A stretch of 64,000 nucleotides of DNA from Saccharopolyspora ipomoeae (GTDB taxonomy: Bacteria > Actinomycetota > Actinomycetes > Mycobacteriales > Pseudonocardiaceae). This document shows positions 47,937 through 58,979 of this stretch, piece after piece. How positions within the stretch are numbered: position 1 is the stretch's first letter; each line of letters starts with the position of its first letter. The position numbers and the translations under genes were made by a program. A model generated the notes under the pieces. That model made no database searches. It was not told the DNA's origin and saw only the letters and a list, made by a program, of their open reading frames with translations. The stretch is from NCBI RefSeq assembly GCF_029952525.1, contig NZ_JASAOF010000025.1, positions 26,901 through 90,900 on the forward strand, read 5' to 3'.

Positions 47937-49198
47937 GCCACGCCTCCCGACGTGCAGAACTGTTCGGTCGAACCTTCCCGGGCGCGGTCGTCCACCCCGG
48001 CGAGCAGCCGCGCGCGCTGCGTGCCGTCGAGCCCGGCCGCCAGGGCGGTCCAGGCCATCGCCACCGCCCCGTCGAGGACCGCTCGGTCCGCCGAGGGCGT
48101 GGCGCAGGCGGCGGCGAACTCCGCCTGGTGGTTGACCGCGTCTCCGCATTCCACCGCGATCATCGGGTGGATCGCGGGCAAGGCCCTGGTCACGTTGCCC
48201 ATGTCGGTGCTGCCGATGACCCGGCCCCGCTCAGTGCTCCGATCGAGCGGTTCACGCCCGAGATCGGTGATCGCGCGACGGTACGCCTCCGACAACCAGT
48301 GGTCGCAGGCCAGCTCCGCGTAGACCGGGGAGATCTGCACGATCTCGTGCGCACATCCGGTCGCCGTCGCACCCGCCTCGAAGCAGGCCCGGATGCGGTT
48401 CTCCAGGCGCTGCAGGGAGCGCGCTTCGGCAGCACGCAGGTTGTAGACCGCCGCGGTGCGCGCGGGCACGATGTTCGGCGCCGCGCCACCCTCCGTGACG
48501 ATACCGTGCACCATCTGCTGCGGCTCGAGGTGCTGCCGCAGGAGTCCGATGGCCACCTGCGCGACGGTGAGCGCGTCGGCGGCGTTGCGGCCCAGCTCGG
48601 GCGCCGCCGCGGCGTGCGCGGCGCGGCCGGTGTAGTGGACTTCGAGGTCGGTGATGGCCAGTGAGCTGGGCAGGCAGACGTCCTCGGGGCCGGGGTGCAC
48701 CATCAGCGCCAGGGCGACGTCGTCGAAGAGACCCGCTTCGAGCATGAGGACCTTGCCGCCGCCGGTCTCCTCGGCGGGCGTGCCCAGCAGTCGCACGGTC
48801 AGCCCGGCCTCGTCGGCGACGTCGGCCAGCGCGAGGGCGGCTCCGACGGCGGAGGCGGCGATCACGTTGTGCCCGCAGGCGTGCCCGACCTGCGGCAACG
48901 CGTCGTACTCGGCGCAGATGCCGACGACGAGGTCACCGCTGCCGCGCTCGGCGACCAACGCGGTGTCGAGGCCGGCGACCGGGGTGCGGACGGTGAAGCC
49001 GTGCTCGGCGAGCAGGTCCGCGACCTTGGCGACGCTGCGGTGCTCGGCGAAGGCCGTCTCGGGCTCGGCGTGGATGCTGCGGGAGAGCCCGGTCAGCGCC
49101 GCCTCGTTCCGGCGCACGACGTCGCGGCAGCGGTCGCGGAGCGCGGAGGAACCGGGCTCCTCGGACGCGCTGTGCTCTTCGGGCGGGGTGGTACGCAT
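47933..49198 (-). CDS. M20-family amidohydrolase, first of a pair
   Basis: A 421-residue M20D hydrolase: LTGLSRSIHAEPETAFAEHRSVAKVADLLAEHGFTV, VGICAEYDALPQVGHACGHNVIAASAVGAALAL with the Cys/His metal site, VRLLGTPAEETGGGKVLMLEAGLFDDV, a dimerisation part EVHYTGRAAHAAAAPELGRNAADAL, and GSTDMGNVTRALPAIHPM. This is the AbgA/AbgB-like subgroup, which in E. coli form a heterodimer splitting p-aminobenzoyl-glutamate. Coupling to the downstream paralogue by GTGA suggests a heteromeric enzyme. ATG 49198 is the start. Confidence 0.87.
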   Translation of the reverse strand: MRTTPPEEHSASEEPGSSALRDRCRDVVRRNEAALTGLSRSIHAEPETAFAEHRSVAKVADLLAEHGFTVRTPVAGLDTALVAERGSGDLVVGICAEYDALPQVGHACGHNVIAASAVGAALALADVADEAGLTVRLLGTPAEETGGGKVLMLEAGLFDDVALALMVHPGPEDVCLPSSLAITDLEVHYTGRAAHAAAAPELGRNAADALTVAQVAIGLLRQHLEPQQMVHGIVTEGGAAPNIVPARTAAVYNLRAAEARSLQRLENRIRACFEAGATATGCAHEIVQISPVYAELACDHWLSEAYRRAITDLGREPLDRSTERGRVIGSTDMGNVTRALPAIHPMIAVECGDAVNHQAEFAAACATPSADRAVLDGAVAMAWTALAAGLDGTQRARLLAGVDDRAREGSTEQFCTSGGVA

Positions 49199-49596
49199 GT
49201 GCGTTCATCCTGCATCAGCCCGATCGCTGGCGCGGCCCGAACACGCTTCGTGGAGACCACCGGTAGTCCTGCTGCGCCGAACGGGTGGCGGGACTTCAGC
49301 TGGGCAGAAAAGGGGGAATTCCCATTATTCCCGGAGGGGTGGCGAAAATCGCTGGTCAAGCCGGTCATTTCAACCGCGGAACTGGGAATGGGGTGTGGGC
49401 CGGCACCGGTCGGGGGGCTTCCCGGTGCCGACCCACGTCTTTGTGGGCTACTCACCCGAGAAGCGCACGGAATGACTCCGCACGCGATCCGGTGTGAAAA
49501 TCCCACAGCTTCGCCGTCAGGTCTAGTCCATGACGGAAATTGATAGCAAAGAAAGCGCTAAAACCGACCTGCTGGTCTGATATTTATTCGGATTCC
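49199..49596. other. Gap between amidohydrolase and small membrane protein genes
   Basis: This 398-nt stretch holds no confident gene. From 49310 the DNA is unusually AT-containing, with a short palindrome near 49316-49331 (GGAATTCCC) and an IR GCTTCCCGGTGCC-type segment near 49410-49430. At 49530-49580 a 16-codon ORF, MTEIDSKESAKTDLLV, uses AT-rich codons unlike the neighbours. On the minus strand GACC-AGCA-GGTC then GGTTTT (about 49556-49573) is a weak terminator for the 49597 gene. Confidence 0.45.
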
Positions 49597-49869
49597 CTAC
49601 TTCTTCTTCTCGAAGAACAACATCGGCTTCTTCCGGAGCTTGCGCGAAAGCAGCACGATCCCGATCAGCACCACTCCCGCGACCCCCATCGCGGTGCGCT
49701 GGTTGCGCTCGGCATCGGTCTCGCGCTCCGGAGCGGGCGCCTCCGGCGTCGGCTGCTGGGCGACCACCGCGACCGGCGCCGCTTGTGCCGGGGCCTCCGC
49801 GGTCAGCGGCGTGAACAGCAGGGATAACGCGATCGCGACTCCCGCGAGCAGGCGGCCGATCCCCCACAT
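49597..49869 (-). CDS. Small exported single-span protein
   Basis: A 90-residue protein: MWGIGRLLAGVAIALSLLFTPLTAEAPAQA is a signal peptide with an AxA cleavage site, followed by an Ala/Pro/Glu spacer (VAVVAQQPTPEAPAPERETDAERNQRT), one transmembrane helix (AMGVAGVVLIGIVLLS) and a strongly basic tail (RKLRKKPMLFFEKKK). The order resembles a wall-anchored protein without an LPxTG motif, so it is probably held by the helix alone. I recognise no family. It lies downstream of mrpG on the same strand, 198 nt away. Confidence 0.55.
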   Translation of the reverse strand: MWGIGRLLAGVAIALSLLFTPLTAEAPAQAAPVAVVAQQPTPEAPAPERETDAERNQRTAMGVAGVVLIGIVLLSRKLRKKPMLFFEKKK

Positions 49870-50067
49870 GATGGCTCCACATCCTTCGCGTCGCGCCGGA
49901 GATCCGACACATCCGGGTCGTGCTGAAGCGACCCCATCGGGGGTCACCCGTTCCGGTCGGAGTCGATCATATCGAACACGCGTCGGGAGCGAACGGGTCG
50001 CGTGAACGCGATCGACTGCCACCTCTGAGGACAGTCCTCGATCGACCGCGCCGCGACAACCGCCGGT

Positions 50068-50415
50068 TCAGCGAACCCCGGGTTCACGATCGATGCGGTC
50101 ACCGAGTTCATCGATGATCAAAGTGTCCCGTTCCACGCTTCCCGTGCGGTAGGCGGCGCGACCGACCAGTTGTGCCAGCACCGGGGCGGTGAGCATCTGG
50201 AACAGTCCGACGAGGATCAAACCGGTGGCGTAGACGAGGTCGAGCTGCACGCCGGTTCCGATCAGGATCAGGATCAGGCCCAGCGTCTGCGGTTTCGTGG
50301 CCGCCTGCAGCCGCGCGGTGACGTCCGGGAAGGTCAGCAGACCGATCGCGCCGAACAGGCACGACAGCGCACCGCCGATCAGGCAGATCGCGGAGAAGAC
50401 GTCCGGGAAGCTCAT
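50068..50415 (-). CDS. mrpG: Na+/H+ antiporter subunit MrpG
   Basis: A 115-residue subunit with three helices: DVFSAICLIGGALSCLFGAIGLLTFPDVTARLQAATKPQTLGLILILIGTGVQLDLV is the MnhG/PhaG signature (FPDVTARLQAATK). The C-terminus is a cytoplasmic tail, RTGSVERDTLIIDELGDRIDREPGVR. ATG 50415 overlaps the mrpF stop (ATGA). Last gene of the seven-subunit operon. Confidence 0.93.
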   Translation of the reverse strand: MSFPDVFSAICLIGGALSCLFGAIGLLTFPDVTARLQAATKPQTLGLILILIGTGVQLDLVYATGLILVGLFQMLTAPVLAQLVGRAAYRTGSVERDTLIIDELGDRIDREPGVR

Positions 50416-50678
50416 CGGTACGGCTCCTTCTTCTCGATCAACTTGGCCGTGCTGATCGACCCGATGAAGGCCAGCAGCGCGAAAGCCGCCAGCAGCGCGA
50501 TGTTCGACCCGTCCTGCTGCAGGCCCATGCCCACGCAGCTGCCCGCCACGATCAGGGTCACCAGCACGTCGACCGACACGATCCGGTCCAACGTGGTCCG
50601 ACCGCGCAGCAACCGGACGACGACCAGCAGCCCGGCCACGCCCAGCAGCGCGAAGGTCACGGCGAAGACCCAGCTCAT
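50412..50678 (-). CDS. mrpF: Na+/H+ antiporter subunit MrpF
   Basis: An 88-residue subunit with three short helices; LRGRTTLDRIVSVDVLVTLIVAGSCVG is the MrpF family motif (RxxxLxDRVVALD-like). ATG 50678 overlaps the mrpE stop (ATGA-type overlap) and its stop overlaps mrpG. Needed for assembly of the Mrp hetero-oligomer. Confidence 0.92.
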   Translation of the reverse strand: MSWVFAVTFALLGVAGLLVVVRLLRGRTTLDRIVSVDVLVTLIVAGSCVGMGLQQDGSNIALLAAFALLAFIGSISTAKLIEKKEPYR

Positions 50679-51215
50679 CCCGCACTCCCCCTGACCAGGT
50701 CCCGTTGCGCGGTGGACCCGACCGCCTCGACGACCAGCCGCTCCAGGAACCGCACCTCGCGGCGCACCGAGTCCTCGTCGCCGGGACGCATGCCCAGCGC
50801 GTAGACGTAGCAGGTGAGCTCGGCGCGGTCGATCTGCAGCACGAACTTGCCCGGCGCCAGCGACACCGCGCTGGCCACGATCGCGATGAGGTGGTCGGAG
50901 TCGGCGTGCAGCGTGGTGGCCACGATGCCCGCGGTCGTGGCGCGCCGGTGGGCCACCGCCTGCCAGGCCACCCGGACCGTGGAGATCACCAGGTCCCAGG
51001 CCAGGTAGGCGGCCAGCCGCAGCAGCGGCACCGGGCGCAGCACCATGCCGGTGCGGATCATCGGCAGCGGGAACAGCCACGTCACCAGCAGCGCCACCAC
51101 GACCCCGAAGAACAGGGTGCCCAGGTCGAAGCTGCCCCACAGCAGCACCCACACCACCGTCAGCCAGCACACCAGCGGCAGCCTGCGCAGCGCCCGCTGG
51201 CGGCGGGTCATCCGC

Positions 51216-51223
<8 letters not shown>
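50675..51223 (-). CDS. mrpE: Na+/H+ antiporter subunit MrpE
   Basis: A 182-residue membrane subunit. Two N-terminal helices (LPLVCWLTVVWVLLWGSFDL and TLFFGVVVALLVTWLF) are followed by LVISTVRVAWQAVAHRRATTAGIVATTLHADSDHLIAIVASAVSLAPGKFVLQIDRAELTCYVYALG, the MrpE/PhaE core (LTPGT-like region SLAPGKF). GTG 51223 is chosen because GGAGGT lies upstream; it overlaps mrpD by 8 nt. An internal ATG at 51211 is possible. Confidence 0.9.
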
Positions 51224-52747
<1,524 letters not shown>

Positions 52748-52751
<4 letters not shown>

Positions 52752-53176
52752 CGGGCGGCCTCCTTCGCGGGTTCCTCTCCTTCGGACACCACGTCGGTGT
52801 CCTCATCGGACTCCATGCGCTTCTCCAGGCGCTGGATCCGGCGGTCCTCGACGTCGTCGCGGACCTCGTCGTGGCCGAGCAGCGTCCACGAGCGGTAGGC
52901 CAGCGCGAGCAGGAACGTGGTGAGCGCGAAGGTGATCACGATGGCGGTCAGCGCCATCGCCTGCGGCAGCGGATCGGTCATCTCCTCGGGCAGGGCGGTG
53001 GTGAGCATGGGTGCGCGTCCGGGCGGGCCACCGGCGGTCTGCAGCAGCAGGTTCGACCCGTGGCCGAGGACCACGATGCCCAGCAGGATCCGCATCAGGG
53101 ACCGCTGCATGAGCAGGTAGAAGCCCACCGAGTACAGCACCGCGATGACCGCGGCCAGCGTCAAGTTGATCGTCAT
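52748..53176 (-). CDS. mrpC: Na+/H+ antiporter subunit MrpC
   Basis: A 142-residue homologue of NuoK. Three helices: LTLAAVIAVLYSVGFYLLMQ, RILLGIVVLGHGSNLLLQTAG and DPLPQAMALTAIVITFALTTFLLALAYRSW; DPLPQAMALTAIVI is the family signature with conserved Pro-Gln-Ala-Leu. The C-terminal 30 residues are charged (DVEDRRIQRLEKRMESDEDTD). ATG 53176 overlaps the mrpB stop. Confidence 0.94.
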
Positions 53177-53712
53177 CGCCGTCCCCTGGCTGCCGCGTGG
53201 GCGTCGGTCTCGATCCCGGATCCCAGCGTGCGCAGCAGGTCCAGCACCACGCCCACGATGAGCAGGAACACGCCGGTGTCGAGGATGACGCTGCTGACGA
53301 ACTTGATCTCGCCGAGCAGCGGGACGGTGAACTTGTAGATCGCGGTCTCCAGCAGCTGGCCGCCGAACAGCAGCGGCAGGAACGCCGCGGCGCAGGCCAG
53401 CGTCAGGCCGATGCCGATCAGCACGGGCGGGCGCATCGAGACCACGGCGCTGTCGTCCATGCGACCACCGGCGAGGTAGCGCAGCAGGAACGCCTGCCCG
53501 GCCACCAGACCGCCGGTGAAGCCGCCGCCGGCGCGGTCGTGCCCGGCGAACAGCAGGTAGATCGACAGCACCAGCACCGTCGGGAACACGATGCGCGCGG
53601 CCAGCTCCAGCAGCACCGAGCGGGACTGGCCCTCGCGGCGGAAACCGGACAGCAGCCAGCGCTCGGTGGGCGCGTCCCAGTTGGTCCAGGAGCGGTGGGT
53701 CATCGGACTCAC
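53173..53712 (-). CDS. mrpB: Na+/H+ antiporter subunit MrpB
   Basis: A 179-residue subunit. ELAARIVFPTVLVLSIYLLFAGHDRAGGGFTGGLVAGQAFLLRYLAGG is the MnhB motif (GHNxPGGGFxGGL pattern), followed by LIGIGLTLACAAAFLPLLFGG and KFVSSVILDTGVFLLIVGVVLDLLRTLG. GTG 53712 overlaps the mrpA stop (GTGA). An ATG at 53703 is an alternative start. Confidence 0.92.
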   Translation of the reverse strand: MSPMTHRSWTNWDAPTERWLLSGFRREGQSRSVLLELAARIVFPTVLVLSIYLLFAGHDRAGGGFTGGLVAGQAFLLRYLAGGRMDDSAVVSMRPPVLIGIGLTLACAAAFLPLLFGGQLLETAIYKFTVPLLGEIKFVSSVILDTGVFLLIVGVVLDLLRTLGSGIETDAHAAARGRR

Positions 53713-56021
53713 TTGCGCACCTCCTGCTGCTCGCGGCGCCTGCGCTCGTGGCGGGACGCCAGGATCAGGCTGGCCACGCCGGTGGCGGCGACCGCGAGGA
53801 CCGCGATCTCGCCGACGGTGTCGAAGGCCCGGAAGTCCACGATGATCGAGTTGACGACGTTGGTGGCCCCGGCGCCCTTCTCGGCGTGGTCGATGAAGTA
53901 CTCGCTGGCCTCGGGCGGGGCGTGCCGGACGGAGCTGAACCCGATCGCGGCCAGCGAGACGAACACCCCGGCGACGGTGGCGATGACCGCCTTGGGGATG
54001 CGGATGGACTTGGCGGTGTCGGCCTCGGAGAAGCGCTCCGGCAGGCGCCGCAGCACGAACGCGAAGGCCACCACGGTCAGCGTCTCCACCAGGAACTGGG
54101 CGAGCGCGAGGTCGGGGGCACCGTCCACGATGAACAGCCCGCCGATGCCGTAGCCGATGACGCCGACCAGCAGCACCGCGGTGAGTCTGCGGTGCGCGCG
54201 CAGCACGGCCAGCGCGGCGACGACCACGCCCAAGGCCAGCGGGAGCTGCATGAGGTTGTCGTAGGCGCGCAGGTCGTCGGGCACGGTGAACGAGACGAGC
54301 AGCGCCGATCCGGGGACGGCCACGACCGTCACCAGGATGATCCCGAGGTAGGTGGGCAGCGAACCCACCTGAGTCCGCGCGGTGACGGCGACCGCGACGC
54401 GCTCCAGCAGCGCGGTGATGCGCTCGTAGCCGCGCTGGGCGTTGAGCGGCTTGGGGATCCGGGTGCGCCACGCGGTCAGCGGGGTCCGCACCCGGTGCAG
54501 CAGCAGACCACCGGCGACGGCCAGCAGGGACATCGCCAGCGGGAAGTTCAGCCCGTGCCACAGCGCGAGCTCGGCGGGCTTGCCGGGCGAGTCGTAGGAG
54601 CGCGCGTAGCTGTCGGCGAGCTCGTGGGTGAGCGGGTAGGCCAGGCCCAGCAGCACTCCGCCGATCGCGGGCAGCGCGGTGGGGATCAGGGCCTGCATCT
54701 CGGCGGGTTTCACGGTGGTGGGCGCGAGGTCGGGCTTGGTGGCGAACGCGCCGAACCACATGCGCAGGCTGTAGGCGACGGTGAGCATCGAGCCGATCAC
54801 CAGGACGACGTCGACGGCGACACCGGCCGGTCCGGTGAGGAACGCGCCGAAGGCGGCTTCCTTCCCGAGGAAGCCGAGCATCGGCGGCAGCCCGGCCATC
54901 GAGGCCGCGGCGAGCCCGGCGACCACCGCCAGCCACGGCTGGCTCGAAGCGAGCCCGGAGAGCTTGCGGATGTCGCGGGTGCCCGCCTGGTGGTCGATCA
55001 TGCCGACGACCAGGAACAGGGTGGCCTTGAACAGGCCGTGCCCGAGCAGCATCGCGGCCCCGGCCAGCGCGGCGTCGTGGCTGCTCTCGCCGAAGAGCAC
55101 CACGAGGAAGCCGAGCTGGCTGACGGTGCCGTAGGCCAGCAGCTTCTTCAGGTCGTACTCGTGCAGCGCCCGCCAGCCGCCGAAGAGCATGGTGGCCAGG
55201 CCGAACGCGATGGCCGGGTAGCGCCACTCGGGCAGCGATTCGAAGATCGGGCCGAGCCGCGCGATGAGGAAGACACCGGCCTTGACCATCGACGCGGCGT
55301 GCAGGTACGCGCTGATCGGGGTGGGCGCGACCATCGCGGCGGGCAGCCAGTTGTGGAACGGCAGCTGCGCGGACTTGGTGAACGCGCCGACCAGGATCAG
55401 CACGGCAGCCACCGAGACCGCGGTGCCCGACGGCGGGTGGGCGACGAGCTCGGAGATGCGGTAGGTGCCCGCGGATTCGCCGAGCACGACGAAGCCGAGC
55501 AGCATCACCAGGCCGCCGAGACTGGTGATCATCAGCGCTTGCAGCGCCGATCGCCGGGACTCGCGGCTGATGCCGGCCTGCCCGACCAGCAGGAAGGAGC
55601 AGACGGTGGTCAGCTCCCAGAAGACGTAGACGGTGGTGAGGTCGTCGGCGACGACGAGGCCGAGCATCGCTCCGGCGAAGGCCAGCAGCAGCGGCGCGGA
55701 TCGGCGCGCGTCACCGCGTCCGCGGGCGAAGTAGGAGTCGGCGTAGATCAGCACCAGCACGCCGAGACCGCAGACCAGGATGGTCATGACCAGCGACAGC
55801 GCGTCGAGCCGGAAGCCGAAGTTCAGGCCGATCAGCGGGACCCAGGGCACGGTTTCGGTCATCGTGCCGCCGGCGAGCACCTGCGGGGTGCGGGCGAGCA
55901 GCCAGGCCGCCGCGGCGGCGGGCGGGATCGCGGCGATGAAGAACGCGGCGCGGGTGCTGCGACGGGCAACCAGCGGCAGGAGCAAAGCCACCACCAGGTG
56001 CGCGACGACGAAGCCGAACAA
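53709..56021 (-). CDS. mrpA: Na+/H+ antiporter subunit MrpA
   Basis: A 770-residue subunit, the largest of the complex, homologous to NuoL. About 20 helices; key segments are LVVADDLTTVYVFWELTTVCSFLLVG (TM5 Glu), AFTKSAQLPFHNWLPAAMVAPTPISAYLHAASMVKAGVFLIAR (Lys/His of the proton path) and LHEYDLKKLLAYGTVSQLGFLV. The C-terminal part after 600 is a DUF4040/MBH-like module (FIVDGAPDLALAQFLVETLTVVAFAFVLRRLP). First gene of mrpABCDEFG, which exchanges Na+ (or K+) for H+. ATG 56021. Confidence 0.95.
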   Translation of the reverse strand: MFGFVVAHLVVALLLPLVARRSTRAAFFIAAIPPAAAAAWLLARTPQVLAGGTMTETVPWVPLIGLNFGFRLDALSLVMTILVCGLGVLVLIYADSYFARGRGDARRSAPLLLAFAGAMLGLVVADDLTTVYVFWELTTVCSFLLVGQAGISRESRRSALQALMITSLGGLVMLLGFVVLGESAGTYRISELVAHPPSGTAVSVAAVLILVGAFTKSAQLPFHNWLPAAMVAPTPISAYLHAASMVKAGVFLIARLGPIFESLPEWRYPAIAFGLATMLFGGWRALHEYDLKKLLAYGTVSQLGFLVVLFGESSHDAALAGAAMLLGHGLFKATLFLVVGMIDHQAGTRDIRKLSGLASSQPWLAVVAGLAAASMAGLPPMLGFLGKEAAFGAFLTGPAGVAVDVVLVIGSMLTVAYSLRMWFGAFATKPDLAPTTVKPAEMQALIPTALPAIGGVLLGLAYPLTHELADSYARSYDSPGKPAELALWHGLNFPLAMSLLAVAGGLLLHRVRTPLTAWRTRIPKPLNAQRGYERITALLERVAVAVTARTQVGSLPTYLGIILVTVVAVPGSALLVSFTVPDDLRAYDNLMQLPLALGVVVAALAVLRAHRRLTAVLLVGVIGYGIGGLFIVDGAPDLALAQFLVETLTVVAFAFVLRRLPERFSEADTAKSIRIPKAVIATVAGVFVSLAAIGFSSVRHAPPEASEYFIDHAEKGAGATNVVNSIIVDFRAFDTVGEIAVLAVAATGVASLILASRHERRRREQQEVRK

Positions 56022-56387
56022 GGCACCTCCTCCACACCGCTGTTGTCATGCCGGCCCGGACTCGCCCGATCATTCGCCACCCGCTCGCTGCGCGCACCGC
56101 GACGCGATCTCCAGCGCCGCGGATGTCCGGAAGGTCCGACCGGTGACAACCTATCCGCAGTAGGGGGTTACGCGCCAACACCGCCGAACGGGGCGTCCTG
56201 GCCGCTGGGAGGCGGTTTTTCGTTGCGCCGAAATGACGTTCGGAGCTAAAGGGGTTCCGCGGCGCGACGGTTCGAGTGGGATTCTTCACGTGGCGTAACA
56301 TCACCTCCCGACCTGGGCGATCAACCCGTCGTCGACGGGTTTTCGAGGGCCTTTGATCCCGTTCCGGCCCCGGCTGTCGGACCGAAG
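56022..56387. promoter_or_regulatory. Divergent mrpA / kinase intergenic region
   Basis: The 366-nt gap must carry the mrp promoter and that of the kinase gene. Visible structures are CCGC-TGGGAG-GCGG followed by TTTTT (about 56202-56219), terminator-like on the plus strand, and AACCCGTCG-T-CGACGGGTT at about 56325-56343, a 9-bp inverted repeat followed by TTCG just upstream of the kinase start. I recognise no riboswitch consensus. Confidence 0.4.
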
Positions 56388-58103
<1,716 letters not shown>

Positions 58104-58155
58104 GCACTTCCCGCAGCCGACACCGGACGAGCACGCGTGGGAAATGCGGAGAGAC

Positions 58156-58161
58156 TAAGCT
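58156..58161 (+). promoter_or_regulatory. -10 box for leaderless PNP operon
   Basis: TAAGCT lies 8 nt before GTG 58170, with no Shine-Dalgarno between. It would drive the three-gene operon 58170-61051. Confidence 0.45.
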
Positions 58162-58169
58162 GCCCGGCC

Positions 58170-58979
58170 GTGACCGCTACGAACATCACCGACCCGACCG
58201 CCACCGCTCACGAGGCCTCGGCGAAGCTCGCCGAGCTCACCGGTGTCGACAGCCACGACCTGGTCGTCGTCCTGGGTTCCGGCTGGCAGCCGGCCGCCGA
58301 CGAGATCGGGACGCCGGACACCGAGATCGGCATGGACGAGCTGCCGGGCTTCGCCAAGCCGGGCGCCGTCGGCCACACCGGCAAGGTGCGGTCGGTGCCG
58401 GTGGGTGACAAGCGCGTGCTGGTCATGCTCGGCCGCACCCACCTCTACGAGGGCCACGGCATCGATCCGGTGGCGCACGGCGTGCGGACCGCGGTCGCCG
58501 CCGGGTGCCGGAGCGTGGTCCTCACCAACGCCGCCGGCGGCATCCGCGAGGGCATGCAGGTCGGGCAACCGGTGCTGATCAGCGACCACATCAACATGAC
58601 GGCCAAGTCCCCGCTGGTGGGCGCGAACTTCGTGGACCTCACCGACCTGTACTCGCCGCGGCTGCGGGAGCTGGCGCGCGGCATCGACTCCTCGCTGCAG
58701 GAGGGCGTTTACGCGGGGCTGCCGGGTCCGCACTTCGAGACCCCGGCGGAGATCCGGATGCTGCGCTCGCTGGGCGTCGACCTGGTGGGCATGTCGACGG
58801 TGCTGGAGGCGATCACCGCCCGCTCGCTGGGCGCCGAGGTGTTCGGCCTGTCGCTGGTGACGAACCTGGCCGCGGGCCTGAGCGGTCAGCCGCTCAACCA
58901 CGAGGAAGTGCTGGAAGCGGGCCGGGTCTCGGCGTCGCGGATGGGCCGGTTGCTGCGGTCGTTGCTGGAGGCGGCGTGA
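58170..58979 (+). CDS. Purine nucleoside phosphorylase (trimeric PNP type)
   Basis: A 269-residue enzyme that phosphorolyses purine nucleosides to base and (deoxy)ribose-1-phosphate. VVVLGSGW at 33-39 binds phosphate; ELPGFAKPGAVGHTGKVRS, MLGRTHLYEGH and LTNAAGGIREGMQVGQPVLISDHINMTAKSPL follow; GLPGPHFETPAEIRMLRSLGVDLVGMSTVLEAITARSLG includes the base-binding Glu and Met-Ser. This is the trimeric class, although the mycobacterial gene at this place is named deoD. It shares a GTGA overlap with the mutase gene, linking base salvage to sugar-phosphate conversion. Confidence 0.93.
   Translation: MTATNITDPTATAHEASAKLAELTGVDSHDLVVVLGSGWQPAADEIGTPDTEIGMDELPGFAKPGAVGHTGKVRSVPVGDKRVLVMLGRTHLYEGHGIDPVAHGVRTAVAAGCRSVVLTNAAGGIREGMQVGQPVLISDHINMTAKSPLVGANFVDLTDLYSPRLRELARGIDSSLQEGVYAGLPGPHFETPAEIRMLRSLGVDLVGMSTVLEAITARSLGAEVFGLSLVTNLAAGLSGQPLNHEEVLEAGRVSASRMGRLLRSLLEAA

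Noticed and set aside
56022..56387. Possible riboswitch or c-di-AMP element upstream of the kinase or mrpA
   Set aside because: I could not match any known consensus; only simple hairpins are visible.
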